Shown: positions 32,712 through 41,822, counted from the first letter of the stretch. The stretch: DNA of 46,076 bases from Myxococcus qinghaiensis (GCF_024198215.1 NZ_JAKCFA010000047.1:1-46076); one strand, 5' to 3'. The notes: a model not told the origin generated them from the letters alone. Made by a program: numbers and translations.

Positions 32712-32900
32712 GCTTCTTTGGTACCGGTGGTTCGGCTCGTGCGGTGGCGCCCCGGTGGGTGGCTCCCGGGCCGGTGGTTCTTCGGTGACGCCCGGTGCTC
32801 GGGGCGCCCGTCATCTTCTCCTCCAGGCCGCCGTCGTTGAGCGCGCTCTAGCGTCGTGCGTGAAGCTTCCGCGTGTGCGCGAGTGGGGCGGGAGGCCCGG

Positions 32901-33269
32901 ATGAAGGTGCTGTGGTGCTGGCGCTGCAAGCTGGACGTGCCGATGCTCGACGAGGAGGAGTTCGCGCGGGTCGCCGGACTGTACCGGGCGGCGTTTTCTC
33001 CCCGGAGTCCGACGGAGGCGCCGAGTGGGGAGCGGCGCTCCATCGAGGCGCGGTTCCGGCCCGTGTGTGAAGAGTATGAGCGGCTCACCGGGTTCCACGA
33101 GACGAACGCCAACGCGGTGATGCACCACCGGCTCAGTCAGTATGGGCCGCCCTGTGCGCACTGCGGCAAGCCGCTCCGGACGCCCGAAGCGCGGCACTGC
33201 GCGGCCTGTGGCGTGACTCGCCAGGCGCCTCCCGCAGGCGGTCAGGAACTACCCCCACGTCGGGTGTGA
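32901..33269 (+). CDS. small zinc-ribbon protein
   Basis: 122 residues. It starts MKVLWCWRCKLDVPMLDEEEF with a CxxC pair, and has a helical middle (FRPVCEEYERLTGFHETNANAVMHHRL). A C-terminal zinc ribbon reads CAHCGKPLRTPEARHCAACG (two CxxC knuckles, about 94-113). The first CxxC may pair with another site. Zinc binding is likely; the role is unknown. GGAGG sits 5 bases before the ATG at 32901, which fixes the start over the longer frame. It is isolated on the plus strand. Confidence 0.75.
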   Translation: MKVLWCWRCKLDVPMLDEEEFARVAGLYRAAFSPRSPTEAPSGERRSIEARFRPVCEEYERLTGFHETNANAVMHHRLSQYGPPCAHCGKPLRTPEARHCAACGVTRQAPPAGGQELPPRRV

Positions 33270-33444
33270 CGGGTGCTACCTCTTGCTTCCGAGGTGTGTC
33301 TGCCCACATCCTCGACGTGGGAGCCTTCCCATGCGGATGCATGCCTTCGGGCGTTGTGGCCCATGAGACTTCGGTCGTGAGGGACGTCGTCTCTCACGGG
33401 GCGGTTCGCGGCAGGATGTCTCGTGAGAGCGCGCGGGAGCACGG

Positions 33445-34698
33445 ATGAAGCAGACGGCCTTGGCAGTGGAGCGCGACGGGGAGAACGGCCGCGAAGTCCT
33501 GCTGCTCGTCACGCTGGAGGCGGACGCGGACGCGCCTCGCGCCCCCGTGACGGCGAACCTGGTGCTGGACCGCAGCGCGTCCATGCGCGGTGTCCCGCTG
33601 CTCGCCGCGGTGCAGGCCGCGCAGTCATTGGTGGAGCGCGCCAGTCCTCGCGACTACCTGGGCCTGCTGACCTTCGACGCGGAGCCGGAGCAGCTCCTGC
33701 CCGTGCGCGCGATGGACGCCGCCGCCAAGACGACGTTCCTCAAGGCCCTGTCCCGGCTGGAGTCGGGTGAGGGCACCGCGCTGCACGAGGCCGTCGAGCG
33801 AGGCGCGGAGGCCGTGCGCCGCGTGCTCGTCCCCGGTGCGCGTCCGCAAGTGTTGATGCTCACGGATGGCGAGCCGTCCGTCGGCCCCTCGCACCTCTCC
33901 GAGTTCAAGACGCTGGGCGCGCGCGTCGTGGAGTCCGGTGTCGTGCTGCACGCGCTGGGACTGGGGCGGCACTACCTGCCCGACATCCTGGAGGCGCTCA
34001 CCGGCCCCTCCGGCACCGGCTTCGTCCACGTGGATGACCCGGAGGGCCTGCCGCAGGCGGTGGGCTCGCTGTCCGCGGAGCTGTTCGGCGAGGTGGGCTC
34101 GGACGCGCGCGTGTACGTGCTGCCCTCGGGCTTCTCGGAGCTGCGCTGCCGCCACCGCTACTCCTCGCGCGTCGAGGGCGACGCGATGAGCGCGTCCCTG
34201 GGCGCGGTGTCCCAGTCCTTCCCGCGTCGCGTCCTCTTCGCCGGCAAGCTCAACGCGGCCGACTGGAGCCTGGGCGTGACGACCTCGTACATGGAGGGCA
34301 CCGACACGCGGCGCCTGCCAGTGCCGGTGGCGCGCGTGCTGCCCGACAGCGACGAGGGCCGCTTCGTGCGCGCGGTGTCCGCGGAACTGGAGCTCGTGGC
34401 CGCCGAGGCCTCCGCCTGGAAGGCCCTGGGCCGCCGCCAGCAGGCCGTCGCCGAGCAGGCGCTGGAGACCGCGGACCTCGCCCTCTACAAGCTCGCGCGA
34501 CTGGGCTCGCAGGAAGTGCCTCCGCAGCGACACATGGAGCGACTGGCGGACCTTCGCCGCATCATCGAGCGTCGCGCCGCGCAGCCCCAGGCGCTGGTGA
34601 TGCGCCGCGCGCACTCCGAGGTCTCCCGCGTCACCTTGAGCCGCGTGGGCCCCGCGCTTCCGCTGCCCGCCCTGGCCCCCTGGAAGTCAGAGGACTGA
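33445..34698 (+). CDS. von Willebrand factor A (VWA) domain protein
   Basis: 417 residues. A VWA domain spans about 33-215: the metal-ion-dependent adhesion site D42-x-S44-x-S46 (DRSASM), YLGLLTFDAEPE, a conserved Thr in GEGTALHEAVE and VLMLTDGEPS with the later Asp. No signal peptide, so probably cytoplasmic. The rest is a beta-rich segment (FSELRCRHRYSSRVEGD) and a helical C-terminus (AWKALGRRQQAVAEQALETAD). VWA proteins of this kind bind partners through Mg2+. No MoxR-type ATPase gene, a common partner, is adjacent. GGGAG precedes the ATG. Confidence 0.85.
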   Translation: MKQTALAVERDGENGREVLLLVTLEADADAPRAPVTANLVLDRSASMRGVPLLAAVQAAQSLVERASPRDYLGLLTFDAEPEQLLPVRAMDAAAKTTFLKALSRLESGEGTALHEAVERGAEAVRRVLVPGARPQVLMLTDGEPSVGPSHLSEFKTLGARVVESGVVLHALGLGRHYLPDILEALTGPSGTGFVHVDDPEGLPQAVGSLSAELFGEVGSDARVYVLPSGFSELRCRHRYSSRVEGDAMSASLGAVSQSFPRRVLFAGKLNAADWSLGVTTSYMEGTDTRRLPVPVARVLPDSDEGRFVRAVSAELELVAAEASAWKALGRRQQAVAEQALETADLALYKLARLGSQEVPPQRHMERLADLRRIIERRAAQPQALVMRRAHSEVSRVTLSRVGPALPLPALAPWKSED

Positions 34699-34904
34699 GC
34701 CTCTCCCACACCGGTCGCCCGTCTGCCCACCTCTTCGGTGAGGCCCGGGTGTCCACGCCGCGTCACCCCGGCGTCCCACGGTCCGCCGCATGCCCCTGGC
34801 GCGAGCGGGCGCGGGGAATGTCCCCCTGCCTGGAAGGTTCTCCCTCGGAAGCGGGGCCCGTCGGATGCTGGCGAGCCGGCTTCGGGTGGGTTAACGGGAG
34901 ACGC

Positions 34905-37217
34905 ATGAAGCACTCGGTGTCCAAGAGGCTCGCCCTGGTGGGCGGTATCGGCATGTGGCTGGTGGCGGCGGTGGCGCAGGCGGCGCTGCCTCCCTCCGCG
35001 GTGGCCACGGGCGCGCCTGACGAGGGCGACCCGCGCTTGGAGGCCGCGCTGCTGGTGGATGCCACCCAGGTGAAGCCCGGAGACACCTTCCGCGTGGGGG
35101 TGCGCTTCCGGTTGGACCCGGGCTGGCACATCTACTGGAAGAACCCGGGCGACTCCGGCCTCGAAACGGACATCACCTGGGACACGCCGGGCTCCACGGT
35201 GGGCGCGCTCCAGTGGCCCTATCCGAGCACGTTCCGCACGCCCGACGGCTTCATCGTCACCCATGGCTATGACGGCGAGGTGCTCCTCTTCGCGCAGGCC
35301 CAGGCCTCCGAGCAGGCCACGGGCGCGCTGAACCTGTCGGCCGCGGTGAATGCGCTGGTGTGCGAGGTGCACTGCATCCCCGCCGACCTGATGCTGACGC
35401 GCTCGATTCCGCTGGGGCCGACGACGCTCGTGGACGCGGAGTCGACGCCGACGTTCGACGCGGCGAAGGCGCGGGTGCCTCGCCCGGTGGCGGACACCGG
35501 CCACACCGCGGCGCTCGCGCTGGACGTGAAGCAGCTCACCGCGGGCCAGGAGTTCACGGGCACCTTCACGGTGGCGCTGCCCGGTGGCGCGGCGGTGCCC
35601 TCCTCGGAGAAGGACGCCTTCGTCCCCGAGCGCATCCCCGGCGTGGACAAGCTGACGCTCACGCAGACGGCCCCGGGGCGCTTCGCGCTGAAGGGCAAGG
35701 CGGAGCCGGATGCGCCGGAGGCCGAGCCCCGACTCAAGGGCGTGCTGCGCCTGGGGACGGCGGCCACCGGCTATCAGGCGCTGGAGGTCGACGTGCCCAT
35801 GGCGCCCTTCGCGGCGGCGGTGGGTGCGGCGGCGGCGCCCGTCGTGGCGAAGGCGCCCTCCATCAAGGACTCGCTCGCGGCGGTGAAGCCGGTGGCGAGC
35901 GCCACGACGGCCGCGCCCGCGGAGTCGACGATGGGCCTGGGCATGGCGCTGTTGTTCGCGTTCCTGGGCGGCGCGCTGCTCAACCTGATGCCGTGCGTGT
36001 TCCCCGTGCTGGCGCTCAAGGCGTACGGCTTCACGCGCATGGTGCGCCAGGAGCAGGGCCGGGTGGGCGCGCACGCGGCGGCGTACGCGGGTGGCATCGT
36101 GGCGAGCATGCTGGCGCTCGCGGGCGCGGTGCTGGCGGTGCGCGCGGGCGGCGCGGGCGTGGGCTGGGGCTTCCAGTTCCAGGAGCCGCTCTTCGTCGCG
36201 GCGGTGAGCGCGGTGCTGGTGGCGTTCGCCCTCAACCTCTTCGGTGTCTTCAACGTGGGCCTGGATGGCAGTGCACTGGCGGGCAAGGTGGACCAGAGCC
36301 ACGGCCTGCTTCACAGCGCGGGCGAGGGCGTGCTCGCGGTGGTGCTGGCCACGCCGTGCTCGGCGCCGCTGCTCGGCACGGCGGTGGGCTTCGCCTTCGC
36401 GGCGGGCCCGCTCACGGTGGTCGCCGTCTTCACCGCGCTGGGCCTGGGCCTGGCGCTGCCCTTCTGTCTGCTGGTGCTGGTGCCGGGGCTCGCGCAGAAG
36501 CTGCCGAAGCCGGGCGCATGGATGGAGCGCTTCAAGCAGGTGCTGGGCTTCGCGCTCCTGGGCACCACGGTGTGGCTCGTGTGGGTGATGGGTGGGCTTG
36601 CGGGCGTGGACGGCATGGCGCGGCTGTTGGCCTTCCTCGTCGCGGTGGGCCTGGGCACGTGGGTGTATGGCCAGTCGCAGCTCCAGGAGGGCGGGCGCCG
36701 GTGGGGCACGCTGGCCATCGCGGCGCTGGTGCTGGTGGGCTCGGGCGTGGCGGCGCTGCGCTTCGAGGAGGCGGCACCCGTGGCTCGGGCGTCGTCCACG
36801 GTGGCGCAGGCGCAGCCTTGGAGCGACGAGGCGGTGGCGGCGGCGCTGGCGGCTGGGCAGCCGGTGTTCATCGACTTCACGGCGGACTGGTGCCTCACCT
36901 GCAAGTTCAACGAGCGCACCGTGCTGTCGCGCGAGGAGGTGCGCGCGGCCTTCACCGAGCACCAGGTGGCGTTCTTCGTGGCGGACTGGACGCGCCGGGA
37001 TGCGCGCATCACCGCGCGGCTGGCGGACCATGGCCGCGCGGGCGTGCCCATGTACCTGGTGCTCAGCCCGGGCGCTCCGGACAAGCCGGAGGTGTTGCAG
37101 GAGTTGTTGACGGTGGACGCGGTGGTGGACTCGGTGAAGCGCGCGTCGGAGTGCTCACCGCTGCGCCGCCAGGACGGCTCGAAAGTGCTGTGCGCCGCTG
37201 GTTTCCCTCGGCCTTGA
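34905..37217 (+). CDS. ScsB/DsbD-type membrane thiol:disulfide reductase
   Basis: 770 residues. A signal peptide (MWLVAAVAQA) is followed by an N-terminal periplasmic domain (about 30-300) with HIYWKNPGDSGL, ITWDTPGSTVGALQWPYPSTF, the typical ScsB/DsbC-like alpha domain, with a redox pair C153-x3-C157 (CEVHC). A membrane domain with about eight helices carries the two electron-relay Cys in NLMPCVFPVL (about 363) and ATPCSAPL (about 484). The C-terminal thioredoxin domain has WCLTC (about 662). It carries electrons from cytoplasmic thioredoxin to the periplasm. The alpha domain looks like ScsB rather than E. coli DsbD. The ATG at 34905 has GGGAG upstream. The redoxin 46 bases downstream is its likely substrate. 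Confidence 0.92.
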   Translation: MKHSVSKRLALVGGIGMWLVAAVAQAALPPSAVATGAPDEGDPRLEAALLVDATQVKPGDTFRVGVRFRLDPGWHIYWKNPGDSGLETDITWDTPGSTVGALQWPYPSTFRTPDGFIVTHGYDGEVLLFAQAQASEQATGALNLSAAVNALVCEVHCIPADLMLTRSIPLGPTTLVDAESTPTFDAAKARVPRPVADTGHTAALALDVKQLTAGQEFTGTFTVALPGGAAVPSSEKDAFVPERIPGVDKLTLTQTAPGRFALKGKAEPDAPEAEPRLKGVLRLGTAATGYQALEVDVPMAPFAAAVGAAAAPVVAKAPSIKDSLAAVKPVASATTAAPAESTMGLGMALLFAFLGGALLNLMPCVFPVLALKAYGFTRMVRQEQGRVGAHAAAYAGGIVASMLALAGAVLAVRAGGAGVGWGFQFQEPLFVAAVSAVLVAFALNLFGVFNVGLDGSALAGKVDQSHGLLHSAGEGVLAVVLATPCSAPLLGTAVGFAFAAGPLTVVAVFTALGLGLALPFCLLVLVPGLAQKLPKPGAWMERFKQVLGFALLGTTVWLVWVMGGLAGVDGMARLLAFLVAVGLGTWVYGQSQLQEGGRRWGTLAIAALVLVGSGVAALRFEEAAPVARASSTVAQAQPWSDEAVAAALAAGQPVFIDFTADWCLTCKFNERTVLSREEVRAAFTEHQVAFFVADWTRRDARITARLADHGRAGVPMYLVLSPGAPDKPEVLQELLTVDAVVDSVKRASECSPLRRQDGSKVLCAAGFPRP

Positions 37218-37263
37218 AACGCAGTCATCCGCAGTCAAGCAGTGCCCAATCAGGAGGAACGCC

Positions 37264-37845
37264 ATGAAGCAGGTCTTCACCGCTCTCGCGCTCGGCTCGG
37301 TACTCGTGGGTGTCCCCGCTTTCGCGGACGCGGAGGTCGGCAAGCCGGCCCCGGCCTTCACGCTGAAGGACGAGGCGGGCAAGGAGCATTCGCTGTCGCA
37401 GTACAAGGGCAAGGTGGTGGTGCTGGAGTGGACCAACCCCGAGTGCCCCTTCGTGCAGCGCCACTATCAGGCGGACACGATGGCCAACACGCTGAAGGGC
37501 TTCGACGCCAAGAAGGTGGTGTGGCTGGCGGTGGACTCGACGGCGCACAACACGCCGGAGAAGTCCGCCACGTGGAAGAAGACGGAGGGCTTCACGTACC
37601 CCGTGCTCCAGGACGCCAGCGGCGCGACGGGCAAGACGTACGGCGCCAAGACGACGCCGCACATGTACATCATCGACACCGAGGGCGTGGTCCGCTACGC
37701 GGGCGCCATCGACGATGACCCGCGCGGCAAGAACGACAAGAAGGTCAACCACGTGCAGACGGCCGTGGACGCGGTGCTCAACGGCAAGCCGGTGCCCGCC
37801 TCCACCACCACGCCGTACGGCTGCTCGGTGAAGTACAAGAGCTAG
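37264..37845 (+). CDS. secreted redoxin (peroxiredoxin/AhpC-TSA-like)
   Basis: 193 residues. A Sec signal peptide ends near 21 (VLVGVPAFADA). The thioredoxin-fold domain runs from VGKPAPAFTLKDEAGKEHSL, with active-site Cys61 in TNPECPFVQRHY in place of CxxC, TYPVLQDASG and TTPHMYIIDTEG (the cis-Pro loop) to a C-terminal extension ending PYGCSVKYKS with Cys187. Two cysteines far apart suggest a peroxidatic-type Cys and a C-terminal resolving Cys forming one disulfide. AGGAGG lies before the ATG. As the second gene of the operon it is probably kept reduced by the upstream ScsB/DsbD-type protein. Confidence 0.88.
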   Translation: MKQVFTALALGSVLVGVPAFADAEVGKPAPAFTLKDEAGKEHSLSQYKGKVVVLEWTNPECPFVQRHYQADTMANTLKGFDAKKVVWLAVDSTAHNTPEKSATWKKTEGFTYPVLQDASGATGKTYGAKTTPHMYIIDTEGVVRYAGAIDDDPRGKNDKKVNHVQTAVDAVLNGKPVPASTTTPYGCSVKYKS

Positions 37846-37876
37846 CGCGCACAGCGGGCGCATTCATGAAGTGACG

Positions 37877-37908
37877 AGGGCTCTCTTCCTACCCTGGAGG
37901 AGGGCCCT
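37877..37908. terminator. bidirectional terminator between redoxin and MFS genes
   Basis: AGGGCTCTCTTCC (37877-37889) pairs with GGAGGAGGGCCCT (37896-37908), a 13-bp stem with two G-U pairs and a 6-base loop. It lies between the converging ends of the redoxin operon and the exporter gene. Confidence 0.6.
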
Positions 37909-37941
37909 TCGTGTTCATGGCGGGCTGGACGCGAGCCCACG

Positions 37942-39423
37942 TCAGGCATGCAAGGGGTTCTTCGGGTGAGGCCGTCCGCGCCGATGCGCATCCTCGGTTC
38001 GAGGCGGCCCTCCCTCCACCCGCCCCACATTCCTGGGCAGCAGGAGGAGTGAGCACAGCGCGCCCAGCACGCACAGCCCCGCGGACACCCACAGCGCTTC
38101 ACGGGTCCCCTGGAGGAACGCGTCACCTGTCTTGTTCGCGAGTCCTCCCAGGAGCGGCAGCAGCGCCACCGCGAGGAGTCCGGCGATGCGCGCCACGGCG
38201 TTGTTCACCCCCGAGGCGATGCCCGCGTGCCGGTCCTCCACCGCGCCGAGCACCACCGCCGTCAGCGGCCCCACCGTGAGACTCAGGCCCAGGCCCAGCA
38301 CGAGCACTCCCGGGAGCACGGTGCCCATGTAGCTTCCGTCCTTGTGGATGAGCGTGAGCAGCGCCATGCCCACGCCCGCGAGCAATGGCCCCACCGTCAT
38401 CAAGGGCCGTGCGCCGATGCGACCCGCGAGCCTGCCCACCAGGGGAGAGAACAACAGCAGCATCACGGTGATGGGCAGCAGCGACGCGCCCGCCGCGAGC
38501 GCCGAGTACCCGAGCTGTTGTTGCAGCGCGAGGATGAGCAGGAAGCCCACGCCGCCCAGCGCGAAGTACACCGTCAGCGTCGTGAGGTTCGCGCCGGAGA
38601 AGGTCCGCGAGCGGAACAGCCCGAGCGGCAACATCGGGTTGGGTGCGCGCGATTCGATGAAGAGGAACGCGGCCAGCAGTACCGCGCCGAAGACGGCGGC
38701 GAGGACGGGGAACATGGACCAGCCATGCGCGGGCCCTTCGATGAGCGCGTAGATGACGCCGCCGAGTCCCAGCGCGGCCGTCACCGAGCCGGCGATATCG
38801 AGCTTGCGTGCATCCCCCGTGGGCCGGTCGTCCGGCACGTGGCGCAGCGCGGCCCACACGGTGAGCGCCGCCAGGGGGATGTTGAGGAAGAACACCAGGC
38901 GCCAGGAGGCCACGTCCACCAGCCATCCTCCGAGCAGCGGCCCCAACGCCGTGGTGACGCCGGACAGGCCCGCCCATGCGGCCACCGCGCGCTGTCGGTC
39001 CGCTTCGGGGAACGAGGTGCGCAGGAGCGCGAGGCTCGCGGGCACCAGCAGCGCCGCGCCCATGCCCTGCGCTGCCCGGAAGAGGGCGAGTGTCCAGGCG
39101 TTCGGCGCCAGGCCGCACAGCACGGACATGGCGGTGAAGCCCACCACGCCCAGGAGGAAGACGCGGCGCTGTCCCCACGCATCGCCGAGCGCGCCGCCGG
39201 TGAGCACCAACGAGCCGAGGGTGAGCAGGTAGGCATCCACGGCCCACTGGAGGCCGGTCAGCCCCGTGTGGAGGTCTCGGCCCAGGGCGGGCAGCGCCAC
39301 GTTGACGGCGGTGGAGTCGAGGAAGGCCATGCCGCTGCCGAGCACGCTCGCCAGGAGCACGCCGCGTCCCCGCGCACTGGCATAGGACACGGACGTTTCG
39401 CCGGGAGAAGTGTCGGAAGGCAT
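37942..39423 (-). CDS. MFS exporter, DHA2 (14-TM drug:H+ antiporter) type
   Basis: 493 residues, 14 hydrophobic segments. DHA2 signatures: helix 1 SVLGSGMAFLDSTAVNVALPALG (motif D1-like), LQWAVDAYLLTLGSLVLTGGALGDAWGQRR (motif A, GxLaDrxGxrr), FRAAQGMGAALLVPASLALL (motif B, R-x-x-Q-G) and ALGPLLGGWLVDVASWRLVFFLNIP (motif C). It should export a small hydrophobic compound using the proton gradient. There is no MarR/TetR regulator beside it. ATG at 39423 is preferred to a TTG at 39432. The C-terminus is basic and cytoplasmic. Confidence 0.93.
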   Translation of the reverse strand: MPSDTSPGETSVSYASARGRGVLLASVLGSGMAFLDSTAVNVALPALGRDLHTGLTGLQWAVDAYLLTLGSLVLTGGALGDAWGQRRVFLLGVVGFTAMSVLCGLAPNAWTLALFRAAQGMGAALLVPASLALLRTSFPEADRQRAVAAWAGLSGVTTALGPLLGGWLVDVASWRLVFFLNIPLAALTVWAALRHVPDDRPTGDARKLDIAGSVTAALGLGGVIYALIEGPAHGWSMFPVLAAVFGAVLLAAFLFIESRAPNPMLPLGLFRSRTFSGANLTTLTVYFALGGVGFLLILALQQQLGYSALAAGASLLPITVMLLLFSPLVGRLAGRIGARPLMTVGPLLAGVGMALLTLIHKDGSYMGTVLPGVLVLGLGLSLTVGPLTAVVLGAVEDRHAGIASGVNNAVARIAGLLAVALLPLLGGLANKTGDAFLQGTREALWVSAGLCVLGALCSLLLLPRNVGRVEGGPPRTEDAHRRGRPHPKNPLHA

Positions 39424-39591
39424 ACGGCTCAAGCGTGGGACGTGTGCCTCCGTCGCGCCACTCCGCGCGGTCGACGGGTGTCAGCCACCCTGGTGGCGAG
39501 AGCCTGGTCGCATGGATGCCCGGCACGTGGATGCGCGGGGCCTTCGTGCACACCCTGTCCGCGGGCGATGGGTTCACAGGGGAGAAGAACG

Positions 39592-39885
39592 ATGGCGACC
39601 GAGTGCAAGCACATCGAGCAGGCGGGCAATCCCGAGGCGAGGACCGACGGCTGCGAGGAGTGTCTGAAGATGGGAGCGCAGTGGGTCCACCTCCGGCGCT
39701 GCCTGGAGTGCGGCCATGTCGGGTGCTGCGACTCCTCGCCGAACAAGCACGCGACGAAGCACTTCCATCAGACGAAGCACCCCGTCATTCAATCGTTCGA
39801 GCCGGGGGAGACGTGGGTGTGGTGCTTCGAGGACCGGCTGATGCTGGACGACCGTCCGGAGCAGGGCGAGTCGACTCGCGTCTAG
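39592..39885 (+). CDS. UBP-type zinc-finger domain protein
   Basis: 97 residues, essentially one ZnF-UBP domain. The ordered Cys/His ligands are CKHIEQA (about 5-7), GCEECLKMGAQWVHLRRCLECGHVGCCD and KHATKHFHQTKHPVIQSFEPGETWVWCF. In eukaryotes this domain binds the ubiquitin C-terminus; bacterial stand-alone copies are frequent in actinobacteria and myxobacteria with no proven role. GGGGAG is upstream of the ATG at 39592. Confidence 0.88.
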   Translation: MATECKHIEQAGNPEARTDGCEECLKMGAQWVHLRRCLECGHVGCCDSSPNKHATKHFHQTKHPVIQSFEPGETWVWCFEDRLMLDDRPEQGESTRV

Positions 39886-39896
39886 GGACGGCGGGC

Positions 39897-39925
39897 TGGC
39901 TCCGGGCCAGGTGCACCCGGAGCCA
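39897..39925. terminator. bidirectional terminator between UBP and protease genes
   Basis: A perfect 10-bp inverted repeat, TGGCTCCGGG (39897-39906) with CCCGGAGCCA (39916-39925), has a 9-base loop and lies between the two converging stops (39885 and 39934). Confidence 0.65.
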
Positions 39926-39933
39926 TGTCGCGT

Positions 39934-40848
39934 TCACGCCGCCACGGGCTCGATGCGGGGCCGCGTGCGCGCGGAGACCTGCTTGCGCCGTCCCTTGCGC
40001 AGCACGTCCAATGACACCTCTTCGTCGGTGGCCAGGGCCATCAGTCGCTGGAGGTCATCCACGCTGCCGACGGCGCGCCGATTGATGGCCAGCAGCAGGT
40101 CCTCCGGCTGGAGCCCCGCGTCGTCCGCCGGTGTCCCGTCCTGCACCTTCAGGATGCGCACCGCTCGGGGTTGACCCGTGTCGCGCGCATGCTCCGTGGC
40201 CAGGTTCACCGCGACCGCCGCGATGCCGAGGAAGCGCCGCTCCACCTTTCCCCGCTGGATGAGCAGGCTGGCCACCCACGCCGCCGTGGTGGCGCTCACC
40301 GCGAAGCCGATGCCCTGCGCGTACGGCAACACCAGCGTGTTGAGCCCCACCACCTCGCCACGCGTGTTGATGAGCGGCCCTCCGGAGTTGCCCGGGTTGA
40401 TGGCCGCGTCCGTCTGGAGCATGCCCTCCAGGATGACTCCGTCGGGCAGCGTGACGCTGCGGTTGACGGCGCTCACCACCCCGAGCGCCACCGACTGCTC
40501 CAACCGGAAGGGATTGCCAATCGCCATGACGAGCTGACCCACGCGCACCGTCTCCGGCGCGGCGAGCGGCAGCGTCGGGAAGTCGCCTCCCTCCGCTCGC
40601 ACCACCGCGAGGTCCGTGGGCGCATCACCGCCCACCAGCGAGCCGCGCAACTCCTCGCCGTTGGACAACTGCACCGTCAGCTTGCGAGAGCCCCGCATGA
40701 CGACGTGGCGGTTGGTGAGGACATAACCATCCGGCGTGAGGAAGAGGCCCGTGCCATGGCCCCGTGCGTGCTCCACGCCCACCACCGCGGGCGAGGCGCG
40801 CGACGCGAGCGTCTCCAGGTCATCCGAGAACTGTTGCAGCAGCTTCAT
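39934..40848 (-). CDS. S1C (HtrA-like) serine protease with PDZ domain, no signal peptide
   Basis: 304 residues. Trypsin-like domain with His48 (VLTNRHVV), Asp79 (APTDLAVV) and Ser155 (NPGNSGGPL), the full DegP/HtrA triad. A PDZ domain (about 205-290) has FLGIAAVAV, RILKVQDGTPADDAGLQPEDLLLAIN. The N-terminus MKLLQQFSDDLETLASRASPAVVGV has no signal peptide or anchor, unlike envelope DegP/DegS, so it probably acts in the cytoplasm or is exported another way. It follows the other S1C gene by 16 bases with a GA-rich Shine-Dalgarno (GAGGAGAGGGGTG), so the pair is an operon. Confidence 0.9.
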   Translation of the reverse strand: MKLLQQFSDDLETLASRASPAVVGVEHARGHGTGLFLTPDGYVLTNRHVVMRGSRKLTVQLSNGEELRGSLVGGDAPTDLAVVRAEGGDFPTLPLAAPETVRVGQLVMAIGNPFRLEQSVALGVVSAVNRSVTLPDGVILEGMLQTDAAINPGNSGGPLINTRGEVVGLNTLVLPYAQGIGFAVSATTAAWVASLLIQRGKVERRFLGIAAVAVNLATEHARDTGQPRAVRILKVQDGTPADDAGLQPEDLLLAINRRAVGSVDDLQRLMALATDEEVSLDVLRKGRRKQVSARTRPRIEPVAA

Positions 40849-40864
40849 CGCGTCACCCCTCTCC

Positions 40865-41764
40865 TCACGAACGCTTTCCGATGGTGATGGGCACTTCACG
40901 CACCTCGCCGGCTCGCAGCACGCGCGCCGGGACGGCGGTGCCCACCTTCTCGTCTCCCAGGTAGCCGAGCAGGTCCTCCACCCCGTGCAGCGACTGGCCA
41001 CCCAGGCTCACCAGCACGTCCCCGAGCAGCAGTCCCGCCCGGTGCGCCGGACCGTCCGGGTCCACCGAGAGGAAGATGAGCCCCGCCTCCGCGCCCGCCG
41101 TCGCCCACTGATGCTGAGGCAGCTTCACGGGGTACGCGCCCACGCCCAGGTAGCCACGACGGATGCCGCCGTGCTCGCGCAGCGACGCCGTCACCCGCGT
41201 CAGCGTGTCGTGCGGAATGACCACGGCCGAGGTGCGAGAGAAGGCCGCGGTGAGCAGTCCGACGAAGCGCCCCTCCACATCCACCAGCGCGCCTCCGGAG
41301 AAGCCGGGCGGCAGGTCCGCGTCTGTCTCCAGGTAGCGGTCCACGCGTCCGCCCGCGTGGGTGCGCCAGCCCTCGCCATGCGTGCTCACCATGCCGAGCG
41401 TGGCGCGCGCCGTGCGCCCCGGCCGAGCCACCGTGACGACGAGGTGGCCCACCTTCACGCCGTCCAACGGCGCGAGCGCGAGCGGGGTGAGATTCGCTGC
41501 ATCGATTTTGAGCAGGGCCACGTCCGTGCTGGCGTCGCGGCCGATGAGCTCGGCGGACACGGTGCGTCCGTCGGACAGGCCTACTTGAAGTTGGCCTTCG
41601 TGCTCGACGGTGTGGCTGGTGGTGACGATGTGTCCCTCGGCGCTCCAGACGAGGCCGGTGGCGCCGCGACGACGCCGAGCGTCCACGCGGACGACGCTCG
41701 GTGAGGCGCGCTCAACGATGGAGGCGAGAGATTGGGAGAGGGCGGGAAGAAAGTCGGTGGACAT
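40865..41764 (-). CDS. second S1C (HtrA-like) serine protease with PDZ domain
   Basis: 299 residues, paralogue of the downstream gene (similar start: LASIVERASPSVVRV). His51 (TTSHTV), Asp81 (STDVALLKI) and Ser156 in PPGFSGGAL are present. The residue before Ser is Phe instead of the usual Asn (GNSGG), which may change the oxyanion loop. A PDZ domain at about 205-290 has LIFLSVDPDGPAHRAGLLLGDVLVSLGG. No signal peptide. ATG at 41764 has AAAGGA upstream; the frame is open further but the extra part is not protein-like. First gene of a two-gene operon. Confidence 0.87.
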   Translation of the reverse strand: MSTDFLPALSQSLASIVERASPSVVRVDARRRRGATGLVWSAEGHIVTTSHTVEHEGQLQVGLSDGRTVSAELIGRDASTDVALLKIDAANLTPLALAPLDGVKVGHLVVTVARPGRTARATLGMVSTHGEGWRTHAGGRVDRYLETDADLPPGFSGGALVDVEGRFVGLLTAAFSRTSAVVIPHDTLTRVTASLREHGGIRRGYLGVGAYPVKLPQHQWATAGAEAGLIFLSVDPDGPAHRAGLLLGDVLVSLGGQSLHGVEDLLGYLGDEKVGTAVPARVLRAGEVREVPITIGKRS

Positions 41765-41822
41765 GGCGTGTTCCTTTCGAGGCTGAAGGTAAAAGCCTCG
41801 AAGGCGCGCCACATCGGCGAAC

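Noticed and set aside
32231..33112. 293-codon minus-strand frame over the microprotein and zinc-ribbon genes
   Set aside because: Basic low-complexity translation; the plus-strand genes have good ribosome sites and zinc-ligand spacing.
34485..37031. 848-codon open frame antisense to the VWA and ScsB/DsbD-type genes
   Set aside because: It runs through two clear genes, is Arg/His-rich, and has no recognisable fold.
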